Positions 21,143 through 31,212 of a stretch of 64,000 nt of DNA are shown here, piece after piece. The stretch is from Thermus amyloliquefaciens (GTDB taxonomy: Bacteria; Deinococcota; Deinococci; Deinococcales; Thermaceae): NCBI RefSeq assembly GCF_000744885.1, contig NZ_JQMV01000003.1:124001-188000 (forward strand), in the 5' to 3' direction. The translations under genes and the position numbers were made by a program. The notes below the pieces were generated by a model. The model saw only the letters and a list, made by a program, of their open reading frames with translations. It ran no database searches and was not told the origin of the DNA. How positions within the stretch are numbered: position 1 is the stretch's first letter; each line of letters begins with the position of its first letter.

Positions 21143-22140
21143 ACCCATCGGATCCCCGTGCCTGGCACCACCCGTCCGATGGGGAAGCCTTCCAACAGGG
21201 CCTGGGCCCTCTGCGCATCCCCCTCCGGCAGGACGAGGATCAGGCCCAGGCCCATGTTGAAGACCCGGTACATCTCCTCCTCCGGTATGTTTCCCCTCCG
21301 TTGCAGGTAGGGGAAGATGGGGGGGATGGGCCAGCTTCCCTTGCGGATTTCCGCCCCTAGGCCCTCGGGGAGGGCCCGGGGGAGGTTTTCCGGAAGGCCG
21401 CCCCCGGTGATGTGGGCGATGGCGTGGATCTCTACGCCCGCTTCCCTAAGCGTGAGGAACTCCTCCAGGTAGGCCCGGTGGGGACGGAGGAGGGCCGCCT
21501 TTAGGCTTTCCCCCAGCTCCGGCACGGGCGCCTCCAGGTCCAGGCCCTCCACCACCTTGCGGATGAGGGAGTACCCGTTGGTGTGAGGGCCGGAGGAGGG
21601 GAGGGCCAGGAGGACGTCCCCTTCTTGGACCCGCTCGGGGCCTAGGATGGCCTCCTTCTCCACCACCCCCACCAGGGTGCCGGCCACATCCCAGGCCCCT
21701 TCCCGGTAGACCCCGGGCATCTCGGCGGTTTCCCCTCCCAGGAGGGGGATGCCCAGGGCCTTACAGGCCCCGGCCAAGGAGGCGAGGAGTGCGGCCAGAA
21801 CGCCCTCTTCTAGGCGGCTCGCCGCCAGGTAGTCCATGAAGAAAAGGGGGGTGGCCCCTTGGCAAAGGAGGTCGTTCACCGAGTGGTTCACCAGGTCAAA
21901 GCCCAGGCCGGACACATCCCCCGCCTCGAGGGCCAGGAGGGTCTTGGTGCCCACCCCGTCCGTGGTGGCCACCAGGACGGGGTGGCGCATCCCCGTGAGG
22001 GCCTTGGCGTCAAAAAGCCCCCCAAAGGCCCCAAGCCCCCGTAGCACCTCCTTCGTGTAGGTGGCGGCGATGGCCTCCTTGGCCCGCCTCAGGGCCTCGG
22101 CCTTGGCTTCGATGTGGACCCCGGCCTCCTCGTAGCGCAT
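21139..22140 (-). CDS. purM: phosphoribosylformylglycinamidine cyclo-ligase
   Basis: A 333-residue AIR synthetase, fifth step of purine synthesis: ATP-dependent ring closure of FGAM. Recognisable segments are ATTDGVGTK, VNDLLCQGATPLFF, GGETAEMPG and HITGGGLPENLPR. A TAGGAT hexamer lies 7 nt before the ATG, just after the gatB stop, so a leaderless start is possible in addition to read-through from gatB. Its stop overlaps the downstream phosphatase start. Confidence 0.96.
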   Translation of the reverse strand: MRYEEAGVHIEAKAEALRRAKEAIAATYTKEVLRGLGAFGGLFDAKALTGMRHPVLVATTDGVGTKTLLALEAGDVSGLGFDLVNHSVNDLLCQGATPLFFMDYLAASRLEEGVLAALLASLAGACKALGIPLLGGETAEMPGVYREGAWDVAGTLVGVVEKEAILGPERVQEGDVLLALPSSGPHTNGYSLIRKVVEGLDLEAPVPELGESLKAALLRPHRAYLEEFLTLREAGVEIHAIAHITGGGLPENLPRALPEGLGAEIRKGSWPIPPIFPYLQRRGNIPEEEMYRVFNMGLGLILVLPEGDAQRAQALLEGFPIGRVVPGTGIRWV

Positions 22141-22145
22141 CGCCC

Positions 22146-23555
22146 CTATCCTACCCCAAGGGCCTCGAGGAGGAGCCTGCGCACCAGGTCGGGCTTGGCT
22201 TGGCCCTTGGTCCTCCGCATCACCTGGCCCAAAAGGGCGTCCAGGGCCTTGAGCTTCCCCTGGCGCACGCTCTCGGCGGCTTCCGGCATGGCCTGGAGGA
22301 CCTCCCCCACCACCGCCCTTAGGGCGGCCTCGTCCGCCACCACCCTTAGCCCCCGCTCCCGCACCAGGGCCTCGGGGTCCAGCCCCTCCAGGACCTCGGG
22401 CAGGAGGGCCTTGGCCACCCGGCTGGTGATCTCCCCCCGCTCAAAAAGGGCCACCAGCCGGGAAAGGCCTTCCGGGGTGAGGCGGGTCTCTTCCAGGGAT
22501 AGGCCCCGTTCGTTTAAAAGCCCGGCCACGTCCGCCAAAAGCCAGTTGGCCAGGGCCTGAGGGGAGGCGAGCCCCAGTTCCAGCGCCCGGTCCAGGAAGC
22601 GGGCGAGGGCGGGGGTGTAGGCCAGGACCTCGGCGTCTTGGGCCTTGATCCCCAGGGCCAGGTAGCGCCTTTCCTTCTCCCAGGGAAGCTCGGGGAGGTC
22701 TTTCCGGATGGCCTCGAGCCATTCCCGGGAGATGGGCACCGGGGGGAGGTCGGGCTCGGGGAAGTAGCGGTAGTCGGCCTCCTCCTCCTTGGTGCGCATG
22801 GGGTAGGTCTTGCCGCTTCCCTCCTCAAAGCCCATGGTGGCCTGCTTGACCCTCTCCCCCCGCCTTAGGATCTCGGTCTGGCGGCGGATCTCGTACTCCA
22901 GGGCCCTCTGCACGCTCTTGAAGGAGTTCAGGTTCTTGATCTCCACCTTGGTGCCCAAGGGTTCTCCCGCGCGGCGCACAGAGACGTTCACGTCGGCCCG
23001 GAGCTTGCCCTCCTCGGGGCTGGCCTCGGAGATGCCCAGGGTCTGGACCAGGGCCTGGATGCGCTGGAGGAAGAGCCGGGCCTCCTCAGGGGTTTTTAGG
23101 TCGGGCTCGGTGACCAGCTCGATCAGGGGGCTTCCCGCCCGGTTCAGGTCCAGGAGGGTTCGGTCCTCCAGGTGGAGGCTCTTCCCGGCATCCTCCTCCA
23201 GGTGGAGGCGCTTGATGCGCACGCTTCTTTCCCCTAAGGGGAGGCTTCCCCCCTGGCCCAGGGGCAGGTCGTACTGGCTGATCTGGTAGTTCTTGGGCAG
23301 GTCGGGGTAGAAGTAGTTCTTGCGGTGGAAGAGAAGCCTTTCCGGCACCCGGCTGCCCAGGGCCAGGGCCAGCCTCAGGCCGAACTCCACCGCCTTCTGG
23401 TTGGGCACGGGAAGGGCCCCGGGAAGACCCAGGCAGACGGGGCAGGTGTGGGTGTTGGGGGGGGCGCCGAAGTAGTCCGCCTTGCAGCCGCAGAAGGCCT
23501 TGGTCCGGGTCTTGAGGTGCAGGTGGACCTCGAGGCCGATCACCGCCTCGTACAT
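22146..23555 (-). CDS. gatB: aspartyl/glutamyl-tRNA amidotransferase subunit B
   Basis: A 469-residue subunit of the GatCAB complex that converts Asp-tRNA(Asn) or Glu-tRNA(Gln) to the amide form. It shows IGLEVHLHLKTRTKAFC near the start, the paired cysteines CGC and CPVC of the zinc site, LEDAGKS (in EEDAGKSLH), and the C-terminal YqeY-like tail domain. gatA and gatC are not in the window. Confidence 0.95.
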   Translation of the reverse strand: MYEAVIGLEVHLHLKTRTKAFCGCKADYFGAPPNTHTCPVCLGLPGALPVPNQKAVEFGLRLALALGSRVPERLLFHRKNYFYPDLPKNYQISQYDLPLGQGGSLPLGERSVRIKRLHLEEDAGKSLHLEDRTLLDLNRAGSPLIELVTEPDLKTPEEARLFLQRIQALVQTLGISEASPEEGKLRADVNVSVRRAGEPLGTKVEIKNLNSFKSVQRALEYEIRRQTEILRRGERVKQATMGFEEGSGKTYPMRTKEEEADYRYFPEPDLPPVPISREWLEAIRKDLPELPWEKERRYLALGIKAQDAEVLAYTPALARFLDRALELGLASPQALANWLLADVAGLLNERGLSLEETRLTPEGLSRLVALFERGEITSRVAKALLPEVLEGLDPEALVRERGLRVVADEAALRAVVGEVLQAMPEAAESVRQGKLKALDALLGQVMRRTKGQAKPDLVRRLLLEALGVG

Positions 23556-23615
23556 GGCCTAAAGTTTACCAAGCCCCCGGGGGCGAGGGGGCCTAAGGCT
23601 TTCGCCGGGGTGGCC

Positions 23616-24704
<1,089 letters not shown>

Positions 24705-24715
24705 GGCTCACTCCT

Positions 24716-27382
24716 TTACTCAATGGTACGCGCCAGGACCTCCTCGAGGGTGGTGATCCCCTGGAGGGCCTTGTAGATGCCGTCTTCCCGCAGGGTCTTC
24801 ATCCCCTTCCTCCTGGCGATCTCCTTGATCTCCGTGGCCGACTTGCCGGCCACGATGGCGTGGCGGATCTCGTCGTCCACCACCAAGAGCTCGTGGATGG
24901 CGTAGCGTCCCTTGTAGCCGGTTCCCCCGCAGCGCTCGCACCCCATGCCCTTGTAGAGCTTGGCCCCTTGGATCTCCTCCGGGGAAAGGCCCAGGCGCCG
25001 CAGGACCTCCGGGTCGGGCTTCACCTCCACCTTGCAGTGGTCGCAGACCTTCCGCACCAGGCGCTGGGAGAGAACGCCGATGAGGGCGGCGGAGATGTTG
25101 AAGAGCTCCACCCCCATCTCGTCCAGGCGGGTGATGGCCTGGGCGGCGTCGTTGGTGTGCAGGGTGGCGATCACCAGGTGCCCGGTGAGGGCGGCCTCGG
25201 TGGCGATCTTGGCGGTTTCCGAGTCCCGGATCTCCCCCACCATGATGATGTCCGGGTCCTGCCGGAGGAAGGCCCTGAGGGCCCGGGCGAAGGTGAGGCC
25301 AGCCTGGGGGTTCACCTGGGTCTGGTTGATGCCGGGGATCTCGTACTCCACGGGATCCTCAATGGTCTGGGTGTTTTTGTCGGGGGTGGCGATGCGCTTG
25401 AGGATGGAGAAGGTGGTGAAGCTCTTGCCGCTTCCCGTGGGCCCGGTGATGAGGAAGATGCCGTAGGGCTTGTGGATCACCTCCTGGAAGCGCTCAAAGA
25501 CCCCCGGGGCGAAGCCCAACCCCTCGATCTCGGGTATGTCCGCGGCCTTTTTCAGGAGGCGCATCACCGCCTTTTCCCCGTAGACCGTGGGCAGGGTGGA
25601 AAGGCGCAGGTCCAGGTCGATGGAACCTTCCCGGTAGCGCACCCGCCCGTCCTGGGGCAGGCGTCTTTCGGCGATGTTGAGGCCCCCCATGATCTTGACC
25701 ACGCTGATGATGGGGTTTAGGGCCCCTTTGGGCAGCGTGGTGTACTGGCGCAAGGCGCCGTCGATGCGCAGGCGCACCAGGACATCGGCCTGCCGGGGTT
25801 CGATGTGGATGTCGGAGGCCTCCTGGAGATAGGCTTCCCGGATCACCTGCTTGACGAACTTCTGGGCGGCGCTTTCGTCCAGCTCGGGGGTAATGGCTTC
25901 CTCTTCCTGATAGCCCTTGGAGAGCTCCTTGGCGATCTCCCCCAGCTCCTCCTTGCCATAGAAGCGCTCGATGAGCTTGGTGATGGCCCCTTCCGTGGCC
26001 ACGGCGGGGACCACCTCGTAGGCCAGGCCCTTGCGCTTCAAGGCCAGGCGCACGTCGTCCAGGGCCAGGATGTTCCTGGGGTCCTTCATGAGGAGGACCA
26101 GGGCCTTGCCCTCCAGGTGGTGGGGGAAGACCCCGTACCGCCGGGCCAGGTCCTCGGGGATGAGGAGGGCGACCCCGGGGTCTGGGGGGTTCTCCTCGGG
26201 GTTGATGTAGGCGTAGCCCAGCTGGGCGGCCACCGCCTGGGCCAGGGCCTCGGGCTTGAGCTTGCCTGAGGCCACCAGGGTGTCCTCGAGGCGCCCTCCC
26301 CCCTGGCGTTGCTTTTTCAAGGCCTCCTCCACGTCCTCGGGCCGGGCCAGGCCGAGCTCCACCAGGATCTCCCCCAGGGGCTTGGCCTTGGGCAGGCGCT
26401 TTTGCACCTCCAAAGCCTCCCGTAGCCCCTCGCGGCTCAGGCGGCCTTCCTGGACCAGGACCTCCCCCAGGCGGCTTTTCTCGGGATAGGCCCGGTGGAA
26501 AAGGGATTCCCACTCCTTGGGTAGGGTGAGGAGGAAACGGGCGGGCTGGCCCAAAAGCTCCGCCACCGCTTCCCGGTGCCGGGGGTCGGCGAGGACCACC
26601 TCCACCTCCCCGTTTTTGAACCCCACGGGTACGGCGCTATAGCGCAGGGCATCGGAGCGGAGGAGCAGGTTGGCGGCGGCGGGGTCGGGGGAGAGGCCTT
26701 GGGTGGTGGGGAGGAACTCCATGCCCCGTTGCTCCGCCAAAACCCGGTAGAGGGCTTCCTCGGGCACCCCCTTTCGCACCAGAATGCGGCCCAGGAGATC
26801 CCCGGTCTTTTCCTGCTCCACCAGGGCCTCCTCCAAGAGGCTCCGGTCCAAAAGGCCCTTTCGCACCAGGAGCTCGCCCACCTTCAACTCCTCCCGGCTG
26901 GGGCCACTGGGGGGAGGGGGTAGGGGTAGGCCGAGCTCCGGGTAGTTCTTGGCCAAGGCATAGAGGAAGGCGCTCTTGGTGGCCTGGTAGGGCTCCACCA
27001 CCATCCCGGTGAGGTCCTCCACCTCCTCCAGGCTCAAGGTGTCCAGGGGGTTCACAAAGGCCACCCGCACCACCCCCGCCTCCTCGTCCAGGGCGAAGGG
27101 GATGGCCTGGAGCTCCTTGGCCTTTTCCGCCGGCAGAAGGGCCTTCACCTTGGGAGGGATATCCAGGGTGTGCAGTTCCACCAGGGGGATGCCGAAGTGG
27201 TCCTCGATGGCCTGGGCGATCCGCCTTTCCGAAAGGAGCCCCGAGTCCACGATGACCTCCGCCAAGGAACCCCCCACCTCCCGATGCTTTTCCAGGGCCA
27301 TCTGGAGCTCCTCGTCGGTGAGGAGGCCGGCATCCAGCAGGATGGCCCCTAGCCGTTTGTCCCCTATGGTCAGCACGCTCAT
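24716..27382 (-). CDS. pilF: type IV pilus assembly ATPase PilF (PilB family)
   Basis: An 888-residue extension motor for type IV pili and DNA uptake. The N-terminal half carries three GspE-N-like modules: about 5-150, 160-300 and 310-480 (LGAILLDAGLLT, VGELLVRKGLLD, LGEVLVQEGRLS, LGEILVELGLA), as in the T. thermophilus protein, which is reported to bind c-di-GMP through this region. The ATPase half has Walker A GPTGSGKS, PDIIMVGEIRD and TLHTND. A four-cysteine zinc site is formed by CDHC and CERC near residue 790-820. It overlaps the upstream HAD gene by 4 nt. Confidence 0.96.
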   Translation of the reverse strand: MSVLTIGDKRLGAILLDAGLLTDEELQMALEKHREVGGSLAEVIVDSGLLSERRIAQAIEDHFGIPLVELHTLDIPPKVKALLPAEKAKELQAIPFALDEEAGVVRVAFVNPLDTLSLEEVEDLTGMVVEPYQATKSAFLYALAKNYPELGLPLPPPPSGPSREELKVGELLVRKGLLDRSLLEEALVEQEKTGDLLGRILVRKGVPEEALYRVLAEQRGMEFLPTTQGLSPDPAAANLLLRSDALRYSAVPVGFKNGEVEVVLADPRHREAVAELLGQPARFLLTLPKEWESLFHRAYPEKSRLGEVLVQEGRLSREGLREALEVQKRLPKAKPLGEILVELGLARPEDVEEALKKQRQGGGRLEDTLVASGKLKPEALAQAVAAQLGYAYINPEENPPDPGVALLIPEDLARRYGVFPHHLEGKALVLLMKDPRNILALDDVRLALKRKGLAYEVVPAVATEGAITKLIERFYGKEELGEIAKELSKGYQEEEAITPELDESAAQKFVKQVIREAYLQEASDIHIEPRQADVLVRLRIDGALRQYTTLPKGALNPIISVVKIMGGLNIAERRLPQDGRVRYREGSIDLDLRLSTLPTVYGEKAVMRLLKKAADIPEIEGLGFAPGVFERFQEVIHKPYGIFLITGPTGSGKSFTTFSILKRIATPDKNTQTIEDPVEYEIPGINQTQVNPQAGLTFARALRAFLRQDPDIIMVGEIRDSETAKIATEAALTGHLVIATLHTNDAAQAITRLDEMGVELFNISAALIGVLSQRLVRKVCDHCKVEVKPDPEVLRRLGLSPEEIQGAKLYKGMGCERCGGTGYKGRYAIHELLVVDDEIRHAIVAGKSATEIKEIARRKGMKTLREDGIYKALQGITTLEEVLARTIE

Positions 27383-27861
27383 TCCAGTCCTCCCCGCGGT
27401 CTTCTAAATGGAGCTTCCAACGCCCGTATGAAACGGGTGTAAAAGAATTCCTTTTCCCGCAAGGGGGGCACCAAAACCGTGTAGGCCCCCACCAGGTTGC
27501 CCCCAAGGACATCGGTGAACACCTGATCCCCCACCACCGCCACTTCCCGGGCGGGCAGCCCCAGGGCTTCCAGGGCCCTCCTAAACCCAAGCCAGGGTTT
27601 GAGGGCTGGGGCGTGGCCGGGGAGGCCAAGCCTTCCTCGGATCCGGGCGAAGCGCTCGGGTAGGGCGTTGGAGAGGAGGTAGATGGGCACCTTGGCCCTT
27701 AAGGCCTCCAACCAGGCTTGGTGTTCCGGTAAGGGTTCCTCCTCCCCGTAGGGCAAGAGGGTGTTGTCCAGGTCCAGGATGACCCCCTTAAGGCCCCGTT
27801 CCTCGAGCCACCCGGGGGTTAGGTGAAGGAGAGAGGGAAGGACCGCCCGCGGGAAGAGCAT
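27379..27861 (-). CDS. YqeG family HAD phosphatase
   Basis: A 160-residue HAD superfamily IIIA protein with motif I DLDNTLLP, motif II LLSNA, a lysine in LKPWLGF and motif IV GDQVFTDVLGGN, all fitting the YqeG/PGP-like family. Its stop overlaps the pilF start (27379-27382), so it may lead the pilF-pilT operon. Substrate unknown. Confidence 0.88.
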   Translation of the reverse strand: MLFPRAVLPSLLHLTPGWLEERGLKGVILDLDNTLLPYGEEEPLPEHQAWLEALRAKVPIYLLSNALPERFARIRGRLGLPGHAPALKPWLGFRRALEALGLPAREVAVVGDQVFTDVLGGNLVGAYTVLVPPLREKEFFYTRFIRALEAPFRRPRGGLE

Positions 27862-27895
27862 AGCCTTATTGTGGCACAGGCGGGTGAACGGCCCC

Positions 27896-28621
27896 TTAAC
27901 GGGGGAGCATCACCAACCCCCACATCCGCCCCGTCTTTCCCTGGTCCCGGCGGTGGGAGAAGAGGGTGGGTTCGCAGTGGGTGCATAGGCCCACCCGGTA
28001 GATGCGCTCTTCCTTCAGCCCCGCCCGCTTGGCCTGAAGGAGAAGGGCCTTCTCCAGGTCCAGAAGGTACTTGCCAGGGGCCTTGGGATCGGGGGTGAAG
28101 GTGGGCAGGCCGGCCTGTTGGAAGACCTCTGCCACCTCCTCCCCCACCTGGTAGCACCCCCCTCCGATGCCCGGACCGATGGCCAGGTGGGCTTCCTTTG
28201 GGTCCAGGCCCAGGCCCTCCAGGAGGGCCAGGGCTTTGGGCAGGATGCCCCCCACCACCCCCCGCCAGCCGGCATGCAGGGCCGCCACCGCCCCTGCCGG
28301 GTGGTACAGCAAAAGGGGGTAGCAGTCCGCCACCCCCACCCGCAGGAGGAGGCCGGGGGTCTGGGTGAGGAGGCCATCCCCTTCCCAAACCCCAGGGCCT
28401 TCCACCAGGTGGACCTCCGTTCCGTGCACCTGCCTAAGCCCGGCCACCGGTGGGTGGCCGAAGAGGGACAGGACCCGCCTCTGGTTCTCGGCCACCCTTT
28501 CGGGGTCGTCCCCGGTGGCCGCGGAGAGGTTGAGGCTTGCGAAGGGGCCTTCCGAAATCCCGCCCAGGCGGGTGGTGAAGCCATGGGGTACCGGTAGCGG
28601 GGTGGTGAGGAGGGGGAGCAT
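27896..28621 (-). CDS. pgeF: peptidoglycan editing factor / purine nucleoside phosphorylase PgeF
   Basis: A 241-residue protein of the laccase-domain (DUF152/YfiH) family. Metal-site segments are visible: RQVHGTEV, VADCYPLLL, AALHAGWRG and, near the C-terminus, LCTHCEPTLFSHRRD. Members have purine nucleoside phosphorylase/adenosine deaminase activity and one edits peptidoglycan. A CACAAT hexamer is 6 nt before the ATG. Confidence 0.9.
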   Translation of the reverse strand: MLPLLTTPLPVPHGFTTRLGGISEGPFASLNLSAATGDDPERVAENQRRVLSLFGHPPVAGLRQVHGTEVHLVEGPGVWEGDGLLTQTPGLLLRVGVADCYPLLLYHPAGAVAALHAGWRGVVGGILPKALALLEGLGLDPKEAHLAIGPGIGGGCYQVGEEVAEVFQQAGLPTFTPDPKAPGKYLLDLEKALLLQAKRAGLKEERIYRVGLCTHCEPTLFSHRRDQGKTGRMWGLVMLPR

Positions 28622-28691
28622 GTTCCTATTGTGCCCTGGGATGCCGCCGCCTTACCCCTATCCTTTACAGGCTCAGGTGTATACTGGGCCC

Positions 28692-29096
28692 ATGAGGACG
28701 GACCGGAACCAGCTCCGTTTCAACCAGGTGCTTCTCACCCTCCTTCTGCCCCTGGCGGCGCTTCTGGATCTACCCCTTTTGGTCTATCTCCTTTTCCTCC
28801 TCATGGTGAGCCAGCACACCCCTTGGGACCTGATGGTGGCCCTGAAGCGGGTCCTGGGTCTCCCCCCTAGGCTGGTGGAGGAGGACCCCAGGCCCCACCG
28901 CTTCGCCCGCACCCTGGGGGCGGTGTTTTTGGGGCTTGCCTCCTTTTGCCTCCTCCTGGGCCTCAAAGGGGTGGGGTACGCCCTGGCCTTGTTGGTGGCC
29001 CTTTTGGCCTTCGTCAACCTGGCCTTCGGCTTCTGCCTGGGGTGCTTCCTCTACCTGCACCTGCGCTACGCCCGGGCGCTTTTTACCGGGAAATAG
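28692..29096 (+). CDS. DUF4395 family membrane protein
   Basis: A 134-residue protein with four hydrophobic stretches and the FGFCLGCFLYL segment near the C-terminus, typical of DUF4395, where two cysteines spaced CxxC are conserved (here CLGC). The ATG at 28692 has TATACT 6 nt upstream (28680-28685), suggesting a leaderless message. The gene overlaps the convergent ribH by 14 nt. A redox role has been supposed for the CxxC, but function is unknown. Confidence 0.8.
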   Translation: MRTDRNQLRFNQVLLTLLLPLAALLDLPLLVYLLFLLMVSQHTPWDLMVALKRVLGLPPRLVEEDPRPHRFARTLGAVFLGLASFCLLLGLKGVGYALALLVALLAFVNLAFGFCLGCFLYLHLRYARALFTGK

Positions 29097-29556
29097 CCTC
29101 CAGAAGGCGCACCATCTCGATGGCGGTAAAGACCGCCTCGGCCCCTTTGTTCCCCGCCTTGCCCCCGGCCCTTTCCTGGGCCTCCTCCGGGGTGTTGGTG
29201 GTGAGGACGCCGAAGACGATGGGTTTTTCCGTCTGGAGCATGGCCTGCATGAGGCCGCTGGCGGCCTGGGCGGCCACGTACTCAAAATGGGGAGTTTCCC
29301 CCCGTACCACCGCCCCCAGGGCCACCACCGCGTCCACATCGGGGCGCAGGGCCAGGCGCTTGGCCACCAGGGGAAGCTCAAAGGAGCCGGGCACCCAGGC
29401 CACCAGCACCTCGGCGGGGTCCCCGCCCAGGCGGGCGTAGGCCTCCAGGGCCCCTTCCAGGAGCATCTTGGTCACCCGTTCGTTGAACCGGCCCACGGCG
29501 ATGGCCAGGCGCACCCCCTTGGCGGTGAGGATGGGGGAGAGGGTCTTGGGCTTCAT
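29083..29556 (-). CDS. ribH: 6,7-dimethyl-8-ribityllumazine synthase
   Basis: A 157-residue enzyme of the penultimate riboflavin step, condensing ArP with 3,4-dihydroxybutanone phosphate; the family forms 60-mer or pentamer shells. Signature segments are RFNERVTKMLLEGA, WVPGSFELP, ALGAVVRGETPHF and FGVLTTNTPEEA. No other rib genes are here. The start is 6 nt from a TATATT hexamer that overlaps the crcB -10 on the other strand. Confidence 0.95.
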   Translation of the reverse strand: MKPKTLSPILTAKGVRLAIAVGRFNERVTKMLLEGALEAYARLGGDPAEVLVAWVPGSFELPLVAKRLALRPDVDAVVALGAVVRGETPHFEYVAAQAASGLMQAMLQTEKPIVFGVLTTNTPEEAQERAGGKAGNKGAEAVFTAIEMVRLLEAISR

Positions 29557-29562
29557 GGCCCC

Positions 29563-29570
29563 AATATACT
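29563..29570. promoter_or_regulatory. overlapping divergent -10 elements for ribH and crcB
   Basis: The 8-bp AATATACT contains TATACT on the plus strand (29565-29570), 6 nt before the crcB GTG at 29577. On the minus strand it contains TATATT (29568-29563), 6 nt before the ribH ATG at 29556. The two hexamers share four bases, so RNA polymerase could melt only one promoter at a time. Confidence 0.6.
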
Positions 29571-29576
29571 TTGGGG

Positions 29577-29954
29577 GTGGAGCGGTATCTCCTGGTGGCC
29601 TTGGGGGGAGCCTTGGGCTCCCTCTTGCGCTACGGGCTTGGGGCCTGGGTGCAGGCCCTCACCGGGCCCAGCTTTCCCTACAGCACCCTTCTGATCAACG
29701 CCCTGGGTAGCCTCCTGATCGGCCTGGTGATCCGTCTTTCCCTGGAGGGGGCCCTTTCCGGGGAGGGGCGGATCTTCCTGGCGGTGGGGGTGCTGGGGGG
29801 GTTCACCACCTTCTCCACCTTTAGCTACGAGACCCTGGCCCTCCTCCAGGACGGCGAGGTGTGGCGGGCCTTGGTGTACGTTCTTGCCAGCGTCGTCCTG
29901 GGCCTTTTTCTGGTGTTGCTGGGCTACCGCCTGGGTGGGGCCCTGGTAGCCTAG
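29577..29954 (+). CDS. crcB: fluoride exporter CrcB/Fluc
   Basis: A 125-residue membrane protein with four helices; Fluc channels export F- as dual-topology dimers. Visible signature: GGALGSLLRYGLG near the start, TLLINALGSLLIG and GGFTTFSTFSYE, which carries the Phe-rich pore and Na+ site. GTG 29577 is preferred over TTG 29571 because it is 6 nt from the -10. A single gene rather than the heteromeric pair is present, followed by a DUF190 gene, a common partner. No fluoride riboswitch fits upstream. Confidence 0.9.
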   Translation: MERYLLVALGGALGSLLRYGLGAWVQALTGPSFPYSTLLINALGSLLIGLVIRLSLEGALSGEGRIFLAVGVLGGFTTFSTFSYETLALLQDGEVWRALVYVLASVVLGLFLVLLGYRLGGALVA

Positions 29955-29958
29955 GGGT

Positions 29959-30291
29959 ATGAGGCTGGAAGGGGAGGCCAAGCTCCTGCGCATCTTCGTG
30001 GGGGAGTCGGACCGGCATGGGGGAAGGCCTCTTTATGAGGCCATCGTCCTCGAGGCCAAGCGCCGGGGACTGGCGGGGGCCACGGTGTTCAAGGGCTTCA
30101 TGGGCTTTGGCGCCCACTCCCGCATCCACACCGCCAAGGTGCTCCAGCTTTCCGAGGACCTGCCGGTGATGGTGGAGATCGTGGACACCGAGGAGAAGAT
30201 CCGGGCCTTCCTGCCCGTGCTGGACGAGATGGTCAAGGAGGGCTTGGTCACCTTGGAGAAGGTGGAGGTGATCCGCTACCAGAGCCGGTGA
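29959..30291 (+). CDS. DUF190 (PII-like) protein
   Basis: A 110-residue protein of the DUF190 family, whose fold resembles the PII signalling trimer. Seen: KLLRIFVGESD, GLAGATVFKGFMGFG, LPVMVEIVD. It lies 4 nt after crcB, the usual neighbour of this family, so it probably modulates or accompanies fluoride export. Role not established. Confidence 0.88.
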   Translation: MRLEGEAKLLRIFVGESDRHGGRPLYEAIVLEAKRRGLAGATVFKGFMGFGAHSRIHTAKVLQLSEDLPVMVEIVDTEEKIRAFLPVLDEMVKEGLVTLEKVEVIRYQSR

Positions 30292-30335
30292 TCCAGGGCG
30301 CTTTTTCTCCCCCAAGGCCGGTCTAGCCTGGGGGT

Positions 30336-30971
30336 ATGGAGAGGATCCCCCCAGGCCAAGTGGTCACGGAGCGCTTCCCCATCCTCACCTACGGGGAGGA
30401 ACCCCGGGTTTCCCCCGAGGGGTGGCGGTTTTCCCTCTTCGGCTTGGTGGAGGCGCCCTTCACCCTTACCTACGCCGACCTCCTGGCCCTGCCCCAGGTG
30501 GAGGTAACCCGGGACTTCCACTGCGTGACCCGCTGGAGCCGCCTGGACGTGGCCTGGCGGGGGGTGCGGGTGAAGGATCTTTTGTGGAGGGCCAGGCCCA
30601 AGCCCCAGGCGGTGGCGGCCCTGGTCCACTGCTACGGGGGTTACACCACCAACCTCTTCCTGGAGGACCTCCTGCGGGAGGACGTGCTCCTGGCCCACAC
30701 CCTTTTCGGCAAGCCCCTGCCCCCTGAAAGGGGCGGCCCGGTGCGCCTTCTGGTGCCCCACCTCTACGCCTGGAAAAGCGCCAAGTGGGTGAGGGGCATA
30801 GAGCTTTTGGACCACCTGGAGCTGGGCTTTTGGGAGAAGTTGGGCTACCACTTCCGGGGCGACCCCTGGCGGGAGGAGCGCTTCCAGGAAGGCCCTATCC
30901 CTGCGGCCAGCCTGAGGTTTCAAAGCCGGAAAGGAGGGAAGGATGACGGCTCTGGAAGGGGCTCGCCTTGA
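30336..30971 (+). CDS. sulfite-oxidase-like molybdopterin protein (YedY/MsrP-like)
   Basis: A 211-residue single-domain member of the sulfite oxidase molybdenum-binding family. The Mo-ligand cysteine is in DFHCVTRWSRLDVAWRGV; other conserved segments are YGGYTTNLFLED and RLLVPHLYAWKSAKWVRGI. There is no signal peptide or haem domain, so it is a compact cytoplasmic form. Partner and substrate unknown. A TAGCCT hexamer is 6 nt upstream of the ATG. The C-terminus overlaps the next gene by 29 nt. Confidence 0.88.
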   Translation: MERIPPGQVVTERFPILTYGEEPRVSPEGWRFSLFGLVEAPFTLTYADLLALPQVEVTRDFHCVTRWSRLDVAWRGVRVKDLLWRARPKPQAVAALVHCYGGYTTNLFLEDLLREDVLLAHTLFGKPLPPERGGPVRLLVPHLYAWKSAKWVRGIELLDHLELGFWEKLGYHFRGDPWREERFQEGPIPAASLRFQSRKGGKDDGSGRGSP

Positions 30972-31212
30972 GGTGGAGGAGGCCTTGCGCCGCTACTGGG
31001 AGTGCGTGAAGGCAGAGGAGGAGGAGTACGCGGAGGACTACGATCGGGTCACCTTTATGGAGTACGAGGCCCCTGCTCCCGATCCCTGCGCCGAGGCCTT
31101 TTCCCGGTTGGTGGCGGCGGTGAGGGCCTACGAGAAGGCCTCGGGAAGCCGGGATGACCTGGACCTGGGCGCCCTGAGGAACCGGGTCTACGAGGCCCTG
31201 GACAGGGGATAG
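30943..31212 (+). CDS. small acidic protein of unknown function
   Basis: An 89-residue, mostly helical protein rich in Glu (AEEEEYAEDYDRV) with two cysteines. GGAGGGAAGG immediately precedes the ATG, inside the end of the YedY-like gene, so translation is likely coupled. Its end overlaps the convergent histidinol phosphatase gene by 25 nt. I recognise no family. Confidence 0.65.
   Translation: MTALEGARLEVEEALRRYWECVKAEEEEYAEDYDRVTFMEYEAPAPDPCAEAFSRLVAAVRAYEKASGSRDDLDLGALRNRVYEALDRG

Noticed and set aside
29500-29580. Fluoride riboswitch upstream of crcB
   Set aside because: Only 20 bp separate the ribH and crcB starts; no room for the aptamer.
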